Source of the DNA: Microbulbifer bruguierae
GTDB lineage: Bacteria; Pseudomonadota; Gammaproteobacteria; Pseudomonadales; Cellvibrionaceae
Direction: 5' to 3'
DNA: 64,000 nt
NCBI RefSeq assembly: GCF_029869925.1
Contig: NZ_CP118605.1
Span: forward strand, 1,674,001 to 1,738,000
Shown: one piece after another, positions 8,677 through 18,055 of the stretch
Layout: the number at the start of each line of letters is the position of its first letter
How positions within the stretch are numbered: the stretch's first letter is position 1
Made by a program: the position numbers and the translations under genes
The notes under the pieces: model-generated
Told to the model about the DNA's origin: nothing
The model's database searches: none
Seen by the model: only the letters and a program-made list of their open reading frames with translations

Positions 8677-10164
8677 TCAAGACTTCAAGTTAGCAAACAC
8701 TTCGATTGCGTGTTTTCTGGATTCGGTCACATCACAGATAGGTGGCGGATAGTCCACTTGACTAAAAAGATCTTGTGGGGGGCAGTGAATATCACTGTCG
8801 GATAGATCAGTAAGTTCCGGTACAAAAGTACGAATGAACTCGCCGTCGGGATCGAATCTGCGCGACTGGCTATAGGGATTAAACACCCGAAAATAGGGTG
8901 CCGCATCGGTGCCGGTGGATGCCGCCCACTGCCAGCCGCCATTGTTGGCTGCGAAATCGGCATCCAGCAACTGCCGCATAAAATAGTGCTCACCCTTGCG
9001 CCAGTCCGTCAGCAGGTTCTTGGTAAGAAAGGAGGCCACCACCATACGCAGGCGATTGTGCATCCAGCCGGTCTGATTCAGCTGCCGCATGGCCGCGTCC
9101 ACAATGGGCACGCCAGTCTGCCCATCACACCAACGCTGGAAATCCGATGTGTTATTGGACCAGGGTACCCGTTCCGTTTCGGGTTTGAACGACTGGTTGC
9201 GGCAAATCCGCGGATAGTGCACCAGCAGGTGCTGATAGAACTCCCGCCACAACAATTCATTGAGCCAACTGCTAGCGCCTTCACTGGCCCCCTGCCAGCG
9301 TCCGCCATTTTCGGCCAGAGCCATCTGCGCACACTGACGAATGGAGACGGCACCGCAATTCAGGTAGGGCGAAAGGCGGGAGGTATTCGGGTGCGCGGGG
9401 AAGTCACGCCACCGGTGGTAATCCGCGATCTTGGCAGCAAAATCCTGCAGCTGGGCTTGGCCGGCAGACTCCCCTACCGGCCACCCCAGAACCTTGGCTT
9501 CCCCGCCGTCTGCAACACCGTAACCGGTGACCGTCTCGGGGATTTTTCGCACCAGATTGTGCTTACTTTCAAGAGCGAGCCACTCCGGCCACTGCGCCAG
9601 GTGATCGGCACTTTTTTTACGCGGAGCCGGCAATGACGCGGAACCCTCGGCACCATTGTCGTGCCGTGCGATAAACGCGCGCTTGAACGGCGTAAACACC
9701 TTGAAGCCATCGCCACTATTGGTGGTGAGACTGCCGGGGGGCGTCAGGGTACGGTCGCTGCAATATTCCACCGGCACGCCGATAATTTTCAGCGCATCGC
9801 GCACGGCACGGTCCCGGCGCTGCTCATTGAGCGGATACTCCGCGTTGGCGTACAACGCATCGATTTGAAGCTTTTGCGCAATCTGGCTGAGGGCGGCGGG
9901 CACGTCGCCAAACCCGGGCAATTCGACGAAGTACAGGGGAATATTTTTTTGCCCCAGTGCCTGCTGCAGTTTTTGCAACGAACGCAGCCGCATGGCAACC
10001 ACATTGTCGCCGTCGCCGTGGCTGTCCCAGGTCTGCGGGCAGGCGATAAACACCGCAGCCCAGGATTGACACCCCCTGTCGGTACGGTACAGCGCAGTAT
10101 TGTCGTGCATGCGCAGGTCATTGCGCAGCCACATCAGCCCACGCCGGAAGGGTTTGTCAGACAT
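8677..10164 (-). CDS. phrB: Deoxyribodipyrimidine photolyase (class I CPD photolyase)
   Basis: A 495-residue enzyme that uses blue light to split cyclobutane pyrimidine dimers. The N-terminal antenna domain begins LMWLRNDLRMHDNTAL and the FAD-binding catalytic domain fills the C-terminal half. Diagnostic motifs close to the E. coli enzyme are TSRLSPYLNCGAVSIRQC, WLNELLWREFYQHL, GVPIVDAAMRQLNQTGWMHNR, and NNGGWQWAASTGTDAAPYFR with the FAD-contact and electron-transfer Trp residues. The DUF523/DUF1722 gene ends 9 bp upstream and the DUF2878 gene follows, giving a compact three-gene operon. Confidence 0.95.
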   Translation of the reverse strand: MSDKPFRRGLMWLRNDLRMHDNTALYRTDRGCQSWAAVFIACPQTWDSHGDGDNVVAMRLRSLQKLQQALGQKNIPLYFVELPGFGDVPAALSQIAQKLQIDALYANAEYPLNEQRRDRAVRDALKIIGVPVEYCSDRTLTPPGSLTTNSGDGFKVFTPFKRAFIARHDNGAEGSASLPAPRKKSADHLAQWPEWLALESKHNLVRKIPETVTGYGVADGGEAKVLGWPVGESAGQAQLQDFAAKIADYHRWRDFPAHPNTSRLSPYLNCGAVSIRQCAQMALAENGGRWQGASEGASSWLNELLWREFYQHLLVHYPRICRNQSFKPETERVPWSNNTSDFQRWCDGQTGVPIVDAAMRQLNQTGWMHNRLRMVVASFLTKNLLTDWRKGEHYFMRQLLDADFAANNGGWQWAASTGTDAAPYFRVFNPYSQSRRFDPDGEFIRTFVPELTDLSDSDIHCPPQDLFSQVDYPPPICDVTESRKHAIEVFANLKS

Positions 10165-10173
10165 GGTGGTGTG

Positions 10174-11181
10174 TCATTGAAAATCGCACAGCCCCAGTTC
10201 CGCCGGTTCCGCCGACAGCAGAACCTGACTGTGGATAAACCCGTGGGGGCTGCGCGGCAGGTAATGCCGCAGCAGTGTGAGCACTGCTGACAGCGGCTTG
10301 TGACCACGTCGATACTCGTCGATGAGTTGCTGCAATTCCGCTTTTTCTTCCTTGTTGAGGAACGCCTTTAAATGTCCCTGGCTGTGCATTAGGGCGTTGG
10401 TTCTGTCCTTGCGACTGGCCGGATGAGAAAGGATTTCCATAATGCGTCCGCGCACGACAAAGGCCAGTTCGTCTTCCGGCATGGCCCGGGCATCGGCCAG
10501 CACATGTCCCAGGGCGCGGGTGGCATCCTGGTTGTGGGCCAGCAACAGGTATTTGTAGGCGGTATAAAACTCGATAATGCGAGCGATCCGCGAAGGCAAC
10601 TTTTCGCTCTCAGTCCACTCCTCCCCTTCCACATAGCGGAACCAGGCATCGTAGGCGAATACCCGGACCAAAAAGTTTTCCCGCAATTCGCTGTTGTTGA
10701 GCCGCCCCACTTCTTCCAGGGGCAGGTGCGGGAAATGCTGTTGGATGCGGCGGGCAAAGGCCCCTACCCCCTTGCTGTCGATACTGTGCCCATTGTCCAG
10801 ATAACGACGGACGCCGTGCAGACCACAACTGGGGGAGTTCTGCATAAAGATGTAGCCGCGGATGCCCGCGAGTTCCGGCACCACCGAATCCGCATAGGCC
10901 CTCAGGGGTTCGGTCACATCCACGCTGGGGTCCTCCACCCCCACCACCCGGATGGCGTCAACCGGGGCATCCCCCTTGTCCACCAGCAAATGGATGGGCT
11001 TGCGCGGCACCCCCATGCCAATGGCGACCTCCGGGCACAGCGGTATGTACTCGAAAACCCGGGACAGCAGGTCCGTACACACCCGACTGTGTTTGTGGCC
11101 GCCGTTGAAGCGCACCGGGTCGCCCATGGCGCACTGGCTGATCCCCACCGGAATCTTCGACTGGCGCTGCTGTATCTTCAT
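10174..11181 (-). CDS. DUF523 + DUF1722 protein (YbgA-like)
   Basis: A 335-residue fusion. The N-terminal DUF523 part (about residues 8-160) has IPVGISQCAMGDPVRFNGGHK, CPEVAIGMG and NSPSCGL, whose conserved Cys residues suggest metal or Fe-S binding. The C-terminal DUF1722 part (about 190-320) has the YKYLLLAHNQ motif and LSAVLTLLRHYLPRSP. E. coli YbgA consists of the second domain and also lies next to phrB; the longer fusion is common in other gammaproteobacteria. The gene ends 9 bp before the photolyase gene, so a role in light or UV response is inferred from context. The biochemical function is unknown. Confidence 0.9.
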   Translation of the reverse strand: MKIQQRQSKIPVGISQCAMGDPVRFNGGHKHSRVCTDLLSRVFEYIPLCPEVAIGMGVPRKPIHLLVDKGDAPVDAIRVVGVEDPSVDVTEPLRAYADSVVPELAGIRGYIFMQNSPSCGLHGVRRYLDNGHSIDSKGVGAFARRIQQHFPHLPLEEVGRLNNSELRENFLVRVFAYDAWFRYVEGEEWTESEKLPSRIARIIEFYTAYKYLLLAHNQDATRALGHVLADARAMPEDELAFVVRGRIMEILSHPASRKDRTNALMHSQGHLKAFLNKEEKAELQQLIDEYRRGHKPLSAVLTLLRHYLPRSPHGFIHSQVLLSAEPAELGLCDFQ

Positions 11182-11482
11182 CGCTTGCGTTCACTATTGA
11201 CCTGAAACCGTGTTGCTTCAGTGTATCTTACGCAATCCGGGCCCCCTTGGATGACAACCGCAATAGCGGGTGCCAATGGTTAGCGCAGTGACCAGAGCGA
11301 ATGACTAGTGCGAGTGACTAGTACGAGTGACTAGTGCGAGTGACTAGAAAGACCCGTTTTGCCAATCCGCGCAATTTCCACATACTTGCCAGGGGAAAAT
11401 CCCGTAATTGTTGCGCGGCCCGCCACCGCCGCTAAAATGCCAGTCCGATTAAATAAGTACCAAATACCCACCGGGGCCCGCA
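11182..11482. other. Divergent intergenic region between the DUF523/DUF1722 and YdiJ-like genes
   Basis: About 300 bp without a gene. Apart from the four-unit tandem repeat at 11297-11348 I see no terminator or convincing promoter. Start codons of opposite strands face away from here, so promoters for both genes must lie within it. Confidence 0.5.
11297..11348. repeat. Four tandem 13-bp units (GCGAGTGACTAGT type)
   Basis: Units at 11297-11309, 11310-11322, 11323-11335 and 11336-11348 read GCGAATGACTAGT, GCGAGTGACTAGT, ACGAGTGACTAGT and GCGAGTGACTAGA. A partial, more diverged copy (GCGCAGTGACCAGA) precedes them. The array lies between divergent genes, so it could affect promoter spacing, or it may be a slippage product. 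Confidence 0.9.
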
Positions 11483-14400
11483 ATGATTCCAGCACTGCGC
11501 GAAATCAACGAAGTACAGGCGCTCTACCTGCAGTTTCTCGAAGCACTGAAGCAGGCGGGCTTTCGCGGTGACGCCAGCCCCAGCTACGCCAGCCGCACTG
11601 TACTGTCCACAGACAACTCCATTTATCAGGTACTGCCGCAAGCGGTTGTCTATCCACGAGATACCGGCGATCTGCAACTGTTAATGGAGCTGGCGGACCA
11701 GGAGGACTACCACAAGGTCGTGCTTTCCCCCCGTGGTGGCGGCACCGGCACCAATGGCCAGTCCCTCACCGACGGTCTGGTGGTGGACATCTCCCGCTAT
11801 ATGAACCGCATCCTCGAAATCAACGCCGAGGAAGGCTGGGCGCGGGTGCAGACCGGGGTGGTAAAAGACCAGCTGAATGCGGCGCTCAAGCCCCATGGGC
11901 TGTTTTTCGCCCCGGAGCTCTCCACCAGCAATCGCGCCACCATCGGTGGAATGATCAACACCGATGCCTCCGGGCAGGGCTCCTGTGTCTACGGCAAGAC
12001 CCGCGACCACGTGCTGGAGCTGGAAACCGTACTAATGGGCGGCGAACGGTGGATATCCCACGTGATCGACGACACCGAGCTGGCCGAGATCAACGACCGC
12101 GCAGACCGCGCAGGCAAGATCCACCGTCTGGTGGACAGTATCGAGCGCGATAAACGCCCCCTGATCGACGCCAAGTTCCCGAAACTGAACCGCTGCCTCA
12201 CCGGCTACGACCTGGCGCATATCCGGGACAGGGAAAAAGACGGTCGCTTCAACCTCAACAATATCCTGTGCGGTTCCGAGGGCACCCTCGGTTTTATCGC
12301 CGAGGCCAAACTGAACCTGCTGCGGATTCCCAGGTGCGCGGCACTGGTGAACCTCAATTACGACCACTTCCAGGATGCCCTCAAAGACGCCAGCGACCTG
12401 ATGAAGGCCGGCCCTACCTCCATCGAAACTGTGGACAGCAAGGTATTGCAACTGGCCATGGGAGATATCGTATGGGACAGCGTGAGTGAGTTCTTCCCCC
12501 AGAACGAACGTCCAGTAAACGGTATCAATCTGGTGGAGTACACCGCGGAATCCGAGGAAGAACTGGACGCGGCACTGGCGAAATTCACCGCGCATATCGA
12601 CAGTCTGATCGGCCAGCCTGGTAAAAGCTTCGGCTACACCATTGCCCGCGGACACAGTCAGGTGAACAAGATCTGGGGTATGCGCAAGCGCGCGGTGGGT
12701 CTGCTGGGCAACGCCAAAGGTGAACAGCGACCGATTCCGTTCGTGGAAGACTGCGCAGTGCCCCCGGAAAACCTCGCCGACTTTATCGCCGAGTTCCGCG
12801 CTGCGCTGGATGAAGCCGGCTTCGCCTACGGCATGTTCGGCCATGTGGACGCCGGGGTACTGCATGTGCGCCCGGCCATCGACATGAAAGACCCGGAACA
12901 GGCCAAACAGGTACGGATCATCACGGAAAAGGTGGTGGCACTGGCGAAGAAGTACAACGGCCTGCTATGGGGCGAGCACGGCAAGGGCGTGCGCTCGGAG
13001 TTCGCGCCGGCGTTTTTCGGCGAGCTGTATCCGGAGCTGCAAAAGATCAAGGCCTCCTTCGACCCCCGCAATCAGCTGAATCCGGGCAAGATTGCCACCC
13101 CCAGTGCCGCCTCCGGCCTGCTTAAGATCGACCAGGTAGCAACCCGCGGCGAGCGCGACCGCCAGATCCCGGTACAGGTTTGGGAGGGCTATGCCGAGGG
13201 CGTCCACTGCAATGGCAACGGCGCCTGCTTCAACTGGAATCCCGATGACGCCATGTGTCCCTCCTACAAGGGCACCCGCAATCGCATCCATTCACCGAAA
13301 GGCCGCGCCTCCCTGATCCGCGAGTGGCTGCGCCTGCTGGCCGAGCGATCTGTCGACCCGGAAGCCGTGGCGCGCAAGAGCCGCGAGCAATCCTTTATCA
13401 TCGGGCTGCCGGGACGCATCAAGAACTCTCTCGCCAAGGCCCGCGGTGAGTACGACTTCAACCACGAAGTGAACGACTCCATGCAGGCCTGCCTGGCGTG
13501 CAAGTCCTGCGCCGGCCAGTGCCCGATCAAAGTGGACGTTCCCACCTTCCGCGCCAAATTCCTCGAGCTCTACTACAGCCGCTACCTGCGACCACTGAAA
13601 GACTATTTTGTGGGTGGACTTGAATTTGTGATGCCCCATCTGGCGCGGGTGCCACAACTGTACAATTTCCCCCTGGGCCTGAAGCCGGTGCGCTGGCTGA
13701 TGGAGCGCGGTCTGGGTCTGGCAGACTCCCCGCGTCTTTCTGCCACCAATCTCGACAACGCAATGCGCGAACTGGGCGTGCCCTACGCCAGTCGCAAAAG
13801 CCTGCGCGCCATGGGCCCGGCACAGCGCGCCAAGGCGGTGGTGATCGTACAGGATGCCTTTACCAGCTATTTCGATACTGAGGTAGTGGCCGACACCCTG
13901 CGACTACTCAAGCTGCTGGACTTCAATCCGCTGGTGGCGCCATTTCGCGCCAACGGTAAGCCGTTGCATGTGCACGGTTTCCTGCGCCAGTTTGCCCTGG
14001 TCGCCGCCAATAACAGCAGGGAACTCAACGATCTGGCGGAATCCGGGGTTCCCCTGGTGGGTATCGACCCGTCCATGACCATGACTTACCGCAGCGAATA
14101 CCAGAAGCTGCTGGGCGACAAGGCACCGACGGTGCACCTGTTGCAGGAGTGGCTGGCGGAACACACCGAGCATCTGGCCGGGAATAAAAACCGCCTGCGC
14201 AGTGACAGCTTTACCTTGCTGCCCCACTGCACCGAGCAGTCCAACGCCGCCAGCTCTTCCCGCCAGTGGCAACAGGTGTTCGCCGCCCTGGGTATGGAGC
14301 TTCACACTCAGGCCGCCGGCTGCTGCGGTATGGCCGGCACCTACGGCCACGAGATTGCCAACAAGGAGACCTCCCGCACCATTTTCCAACAGTCCTGGGC

Positions 14401-14554
14401 ACCAAAACTGAATGGTGATAACAGCACCATTCTCGCCACCGGCTACTCCTGTCGCTGCCAGAGCAAACGCTTTGCCGATGCCAATCTGCGCCATCCGCTG
14501 CAGGCACTACTGGCACAGATTGAAGATTCGGGGTTTACTGTGAGTAATCACTGA
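11483..14554 (+). CDS. ydiJ: FAD/Fe-S 2-hydroxyacid dehydrogenase, YdiJ-like
   Basis: A 1023-residue fusion enzyme. The N-terminal FAD_binding_4 domain (PRGGGTGTNGQSLTDGLVVD, about residues 75-95) and the FAD-oxidase C domain resemble D-lactate and D-2-hydroxyglutarate dehydrogenases; GEHGKGVRSEF (about 494) is a conserved substrate-site motif. An Fe-S region follows with CLACKSCAGQCPIKVDVP near residue 668. The C-terminal CCG-type domain has HCTEQSNA near 915 and AAGCCGMAGTYGHE near 945. This domain order matches E. coli YdiJ, reported to act on D-2-hydroxyglutarate and feed electrons to the respiratory chain. Length and motifs are intact. A TPR-protein gene follows 25 bp downstream and is probably co-transcribed. 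Confidence 0.9.
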   Translation: MIPALREINEVQALYLQFLEALKQAGFRGDASPSYASRTVLSTDNSIYQVLPQAVVYPRDTGDLQLLMELADQEDYHKVVLSPRGGGTGTNGQSLTDGLVVDISRYMNRILEINAEEGWARVQTGVVKDQLNAALKPHGLFFAPELSTSNRATIGGMINTDASGQGSCVYGKTRDHVLELETVLMGGERWISHVIDDTELAEINDRADRAGKIHRLVDSIERDKRPLIDAKFPKLNRCLTGYDLAHIRDREKDGRFNLNNILCGSEGTLGFIAEAKLNLLRIPRCAALVNLNYDHFQDALKDASDLMKAGPTSIETVDSKVLQLAMGDIVWDSVSEFFPQNERPVNGINLVEYTAESEEELDAALAKFTAHIDSLIGQPGKSFGYTIARGHSQVNKIWGMRKRAVGLLGNAKGEQRPIPFVEDCAVPPENLADFIAEFRAALDEAGFAYGMFGHVDAGVLHVRPAIDMKDPEQAKQVRIITEKVVALAKKYNGLLWGEHGKGVRSEFAPAFFGELYPELQKIKASFDPRNQLNPGKIATPSAASGLLKIDQVATRGERDRQIPVQVWEGYAEGVHCNGNGACFNWNPDDAMCPSYKGTRNRIHSPKGRASLIREWLRLLAERSVDPEAVARKSREQSFIIGLPGRIKNSLAKARGEYDFNHEVNDSMQACLACKSCAGQCPIKVDVPTFRAKFLELYYSRYLRPLKDYFVGGLEFVMPHLARVPQLYNFPLGLKPVRWLMERGLGLADSPRLSATNLDNAMRELGVPYASRKSLRAMGPAQRAKAVVIVQDAFTSYFDTEVVADTLRLLKLLDFNPLVAPFRANGKPLHVHGFLRQFALVAANNSRELNDLAESGVPLVGIDPSMTMTYRSEYQKLLGDKAPTVHLLQEWLAEHTEHLAGNKNRLRSDSFTLLPHCTEQSNAASSSRQWQQVFAALGMELHTQAAGCCGMAGTYGHEIANKETSRTIFQQSWAPKLNGDNSTILATGYSCRCQSKRFADANLRHPLQALLAQIEDSGFTVSNH

Positions 14555-14579
14555 CCTACCCGATACCGGAGACGAGCCG

Positions 14580-15293
14580 ATGTTTCAGGCCCGATGGTTG
14601 CCCGCCCTGGGCGCCGCCCTGCTGACCCTGCAGATATCCACCCTGCCCCTGGCACAGGCGGACTCCAGGCCAGCAGGCGCTCCGGTATCGGAGTGGATTG
14701 CAGAGGCGGAAACTCTGGCCCTTGCGGGTGACTACGACACAGCGCTGCCTTTATATGAACGCGCCATCGCCGCGCTGACGGCCGAACCCCACCGCCAGAG
14801 CCAACTGCGCTACCGCTACGGTATTGTACTGACTGCCCTCGGCGGCCAGCGCCCGGATCTCTACCCCCTCGCCCGCCATCAGTTTGAAGCGGTGCTGGAG
14901 TACATCAACAGTGCACCTGGGTTGCCGTTTGAGCACTCTGCCGCCCGGGTACGCTCGGCCATAGCCCACACCTACCACCAGCATTCGGCCCTGCAGGACA
15001 ATCCCAGCAAGCGCATCGCTATGCTGCGCAATGCCTATGAGCTGTATGCGAGTACCATTGACGACCTGCGCCGGGAGGAGGACTGGCAGAACCTGGCGAT
15101 CACTTCGTTCAATATTGGCCAGGTGTGCGAATGGCAGGGCAATCTGGAGGAAGCCATTGATTGGCTGGAGCAGGCGGTAGAGCTGGATCGTCAACACGGG
15201 TTTGCCGATTTGGAAGAGGACCAGGCCTACCTGACAGCACTGCGCGAACTGGTAAATCCTGAACGCCCGGTGGCTGAGAATACCGCTATTTGA
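14580..15293 (+). CDS. Exported tetratricopeptide-repeat protein
   Basis: A 237-residue protein with a signal peptide (about residues 1-27, ending AQA). The rest is helical with TPR-like units: AETLALAGDYDTALPLYERAIAAL (about 42-65) and AITSFNIGQVCEWQGNLEEAIDWLEQAVELDRQHG (about 175-212). Such repeats bind partner proteins. No catalytic motif is visible. It lies 25 bp after the YdiJ-like gene. Its TGA stop is within a perfectly duplicated 17-bp unit. Confidence 0.75.
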   Translation: MFQARWLPALGAALLTLQISTLPLAQADSRPAGAPVSEWIAEAETLALAGDYDTALPLYERAIAALTAEPHRQSQLRYRYGIVLTALGGQRPDLYPLARHQFEAVLEYINSAPGLPFEHSAARVRSAIAHTYHQHSALQDNPSKRIAMLRNAYELYASTIDDLRREEDWQNLAITSFNIGQVCEWQGNLEEAIDWLEQAVELDRQHGFADLEEDQAYLTALRELVNPERPVAENTAI

Positions 15294-15322
15294 CGCCCTC
15301 GCCCCTTTGACGCCCTCGCCCC
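15289..15322 (+). repeat. Perfect 17-bp tandem duplication spanning a stop codon
   Basis: TTTGACGCCCTCGCCCC occurs at 15289-15305 and again at 15306-15322 with no mismatch. The first copy contains the TGA stop (15291-15293) of the TPR-protein gene. A perfect duplication of this length suggests a recent event or active maintenance. Confidence 0.9.
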
Positions 15323-16069
15323 ATGGTCCCGCCCTCAATCTCAGGGCTCTGCCGCGGTCTTCCTGTCTTTTTTACACCTACGTTTGTCCCCAAATACCTC
15401 TTTCAAGAGACCGGGCGCCACTCAGGCGCACTTTTAACGGTCAAACGTCCGTTAATACTGACAAGTTCGGTTAACTGCCGGGAAATCTGAGTATAAAATC
15501 CCCTCACTCCCCAGGAAATACAGCAGGATAAACTTCCTTCCCAAGGGGATTTTCTATGGGGCTAATAGTCTGGACCTTGCCCTAAACCGGCAAATTATTG
15601 TGCGCCGTCCGCAATACAACGCTGTCATCAGCAAAAGTCGCCGCTTTTGGACCATTGGTCGCAAATAGTTCAAAAAAAATTATCTCCCACAAACCCTCTG
15701 GTCAGCGACCAGTAATCGTACAAAATTCCACCAAATGGAGATGACATCGCTGTCATAGCATTTTTGAAATCAGGAACCCCGTGCCAATAAAATTGCCTGA
15801 ATTCCGCCCTCATCGCCGTCATTTTGCTGCAACCGGAAATCAGGGCCTCAATTTGATTGGCTTTTTAGCCTGATCACCCTGTCTCACAGCAACAACACGA
15901 CAATCCATGCGGTTTTCAGCCGGGTCCCCGGAACATATTGATTCCAGGTCCCCGCTATTTATTATTGCCCTCCCTGATCAAAGATTGATCGCTTATTTCC
16001 AAATCAACTTGGAGGCCGTGCAGACTTTTCCGGTCTGTGACTGAAGAGCTTTCGGAGGTAAAGAATCTT
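15323..16069. other. Long non-coding leader before the 3D-domain gene
   Basis: About 750 bp in which I find no credible ORF. It contains a short hairpin (GCGCC-ACTCA-GGCGC at 15415-15429), a TATAAA box near 15492 with a weak TTAACT 15 bp upstream, and the palindrome at 15741-15756. The length and AT-rich patches leave room for a small RNA or a long 5' leader, but nothing decisive is visible. Confidence 0.4.
15741..15756. promoter_or_regulatory. Palindrome ATGACA-TCGC-TGTCAT
   Basis: A perfect 6-bp inverted repeat with a 4-nt centre, about 315 bp upstream of the 3D-domain gene in an otherwise featureless region. The form suits a dimeric regulator site. The regulator is unknown. Confidence 0.3.
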
Positions 16070-16489
16070 ATGCGACAGAGTCTTAAAAAGTACGCCGTAG
16101 TACTCGCAGTAACACTCTCGGCTATGGCCGGTGGCGATGCCTTTGCCGCTATCAAGAAAGAGCCGAATGACAAAAAGTCCATGACCGTCACCGCCACCGC
16201 CTATAACTCGGTGAAAGGCCAGACCGATGACGACCCCTGGACCGCGGCCTGGAACAACCGTCTGCGTCCCGGTGACAAGATCATCGCCGTTTCCCGCGAT
16301 CTGGAGAAACACGGACTGACCAACGGAACCAAGGTAAAGATCGAAGGCCTGCCCGGCACCTATACCGTGCGTGACCGTATGAACAAGCGCTATACCAACC
16401 GCATCGATGTGTGGATGGAGAAGGACATCAAGCAGGCGCGCTCGTGGGGCAAGAAGAAACTGAAAATCATCTGGGACCACGAGAAGTAA
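16070..16489 (+). CDS. Secreted 3D-domain protein (MltA-like / RlpA-like barrel)
   Basis: A 139-residue protein starting at ATG 16070, chosen because GGAGGTA lies at 16054-16060. A signal peptide (about residues 1-24, ending AFA) is followed by a compact domain: MTVTATAYNSVKGQTDDDPWTAAWNNRLRPGDKIIAVSRDL, then KVKIEGLPGTYTVRDRMNKRYTNRIDVWM. The YTVRDRMNKR...RIDVWM block with its conserved Asp residues is the 3D motif of peptidoglycan-active double-psi beta-barrels such as MltA and Bacillus YocH. A cell-wall role is inferred; it is not clear that this short form is itself catalytic. A strong terminator follows at 16558. Confidence 0.8.
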   Translation: MRQSLKKYAVVLAVTLSAMAGGDAFAAIKKEPNDKKSMTVTATAYNSVKGQTDDDPWTAAWNNRLRPGDKIIAVSRDLEKHGLTNGTKVKIEGLPGTYTVRDRMNKRYTNRIDVWMEKDIKQARSWGKKKLKIIWDHEK

Positions 16490-16557
16490 AACACGCACGC
16501 CAGCGAGGCTTTAGTGGATGTGGCGCTTCTCCCCGTCCCCAAAACAAAGCCCCAAAC

Positions 16558-16588
16558 AAAACCCCGCACTCGCGGGGTTTTGTTTTTT
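16558..16588. terminator. Intrinsic terminator, probably bidirectional
   Basis: AAAACCCCGC, loop ACTC, GCGGGGTTTT, then GTTTTTT. A 10-bp perfect stem between convergent genes (3D-domain protein on plus, hypothetical on minus), with A and T tracts on both sides. Confidence 0.9.
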
Positions 16589-16620
16589 GGGCCGCCACAC
16601 CGGCTCGCACTCTCTCGACT

Positions 16621-17304
16621 TCATGGCTCCGTGGTCATGGACACCCCCGGCAGCTCCTTGCAATTTGCATTTTTCGTGGCGTAAATACTGGGTTGGCGAG
16701 ACGGGTTGTAACGGTGTTCAACACCCTCATCGCGAAAGACCAGTAGATACTCCTCCTTCGCCCACCCCTTGTCAGTGCGGTATTCGCTTAACCACAGCAG
16801 CGCCGGCGAGTTTTCGTGGCAGTTGCCGTAAAACATACGGGTTTTCTCCACCAGCTCCCTGGTGAGGTAATCCCGGTACTGGCCCGGATAGGTAAACCGC
16901 TCGCCGGACAGATCCAGATCCACAACCCCATCCGTGGCGTCCGCCTGAGGTCGATCCAGAATACTGGCATCCTCCTTGCCGCCGTCTTCCTCAGCCCGCA
17001 ACTCCTCTTCGCTGGCAAAGCGCTCCGGCTCCGGGGGTTCCTCGTCCTCCGCGCCGCTCAGCGGCCGCAGGCCCCGGGGACCATCAATTTTTTCCAGAAA
17101 GATTGCCGTATTTTCGTCGCAGTCCACGCAAGTGCGACCGGCGATGATGGCATAGCCGTTCAGTTCAGAAATCAGTTTTGCTTCCGCCAGATCGACCTCG
17201 ATGGTGCGCTTATCGGAGAGCGTCAGCGCAATACCGGAATAGGCCGACATGCATGGGGAAAAGCACAACAGGGGGACCATCAGGAGGGGAAGGAAATACT
17301 TCAT
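16621..17304 (-). CDS. Exported hypothetical protein
   Basis: A 227-residue protein starting at the ATG at 17304; a TTG three codons upstream is less likely. A signal peptide (about residues 1-20) ends near CMSA. The N-terminal part has a Cys pair in AGRTCVDCDENTAIFLEKIDG, and the middle (about 95-140) is acidic and low-complexity (EDEEPPEPERFASEEELRAEEDGGKED). The C-terminal region has GNCHENSPALLWLSEYRTDKGWAKEEYLLVF. I do not recognise the family. The Cys pairs and export suggest a periplasmic disulfide-bearing protein. It is convergent with the 3D-domain gene. Confidence 0.65.
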   Translation of the reverse strand: MKYFLPLLMVPLLCFSPCMSAYSGIALTLSDKRTIEVDLAEAKLISELNGYAIIAGRTCVDCDENTAIFLEKIDGPRGLRPLSGAEDEEPPEPERFASEEELRAEEDGGKEDASILDRPQADATDGVVDLDLSGERFTYPGQYRDYLTRELVEKTRMFYGNCHENSPALLWLSEYRTDKGWAKEEYLLVFRDEGVEHRYNPSRQPSIYATKNANCKELPGVSMTTEP

Positions 17305-17550
17305 GCAGAGCAACCACGTTTAATACATCTGCAGACCGCGAACAGTTGGTCCCGCCCGGGCAACAATCCCTGCTGCCCGCGGCGGCACCGCGATTGGGTA
17401 GTGCTGTTACACTGTCGCGATTCCCTTCTAGGTATAACCATAGCAGGCGGGGAAAAACCTGCTGAGTGCGGCGGGTTTTATTTGTAAACGCGACTGTACC
17501 TGCTGGTCACAGCCTGCGAAAGCCGTCGAAAGAACACCGACAGATAACAG

Positions 17551-17581
17551 ATAGAAGCCATCTAGAAACTATCTAGAAACC
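17551..17581. repeat. Short tandem repeat ATCTAGAAAC(T/C)
   Basis: Two 11-bp copies (17560-17570 and 17571-17581), preceded by a partial copy ATAGAAGCC. It is located 17 bp beyond the stop codon of the minus-strand hypothetical gene at 17598; read on that strand, two of the units carry TAG. Confidence 0.7.
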
Positions 17582-17597
17582 ATCGATTACCCACCGG

Positions 17598-17864
17598 TCA
17601 GGGGGCTTCCCAGCCACCGCTCGCCTCCGCCGGACCGATAAAGGCCCCGACACCTTCCTCCTTCAGCGCGTCCAGGGCTTCCTGCAGAGCGTCTTCATCG
17701 GTTTCGAAGGCGTCCTCCCATACGGTGGTATTGTTGTTCTCATCAACAATTTCCAGCAACCAGCCGCCCTCGCCATCCTCGTAGATGTCGATATTGACGG
17801 TGTGGTTGCCATCGCTATACGCGCGGCTCAGAGGGGATTCCTGGGGAGTGACGTCATCGGCCAT
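17598..17864 (-). CDS. Small acidic conserved hypothetical protein
   Basis: An 88-residue protein, using the ATG at 17864 ([10 protein letters not shown]) because the sequence upstream is unlike the acidic body and overlaps the opposite gene's promoter region. It reads [55 protein letters not shown]: a predicted beta-hairpin followed by an amphipathic helix. Similar short proteins occur in Pseudomonas-type genomes as far as I recall, with no assigned function. It is divergent from trhO. Confidence 0.65.
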   Translation of the reverse strand: MADDVTPQESPLSRAYSDGNHTVNIDIYEDGEGGWLLEIVDENNNTTVWEDAFETDEDALQEALDALKEEGVGAFIGPAEASGGWEAP

Positions 17865-18055
17865 GGGAAAAGCCTCACTGGCAATGTAAAAGAGAAATAT
17901 GTTTGGCGGCCAAACTGACAATGAGCGGATCACCAGTCAAGGAGCGCCTGCACCGCCGAAAAAGTGTACGACAGCCGCTGAAAGTTTCGTTAGAATGCGC
18001 GGCGATTTTTACCCATGCCCCGGATTTACGTTCCGGCCCGCACGAGGACATAGTT

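Noticed and set aside
12032..12865. 277-codon antisense ORF inside the YdiJ-like gene
   Set aside because: Shadow of a conserved FAD-oxidase frame.
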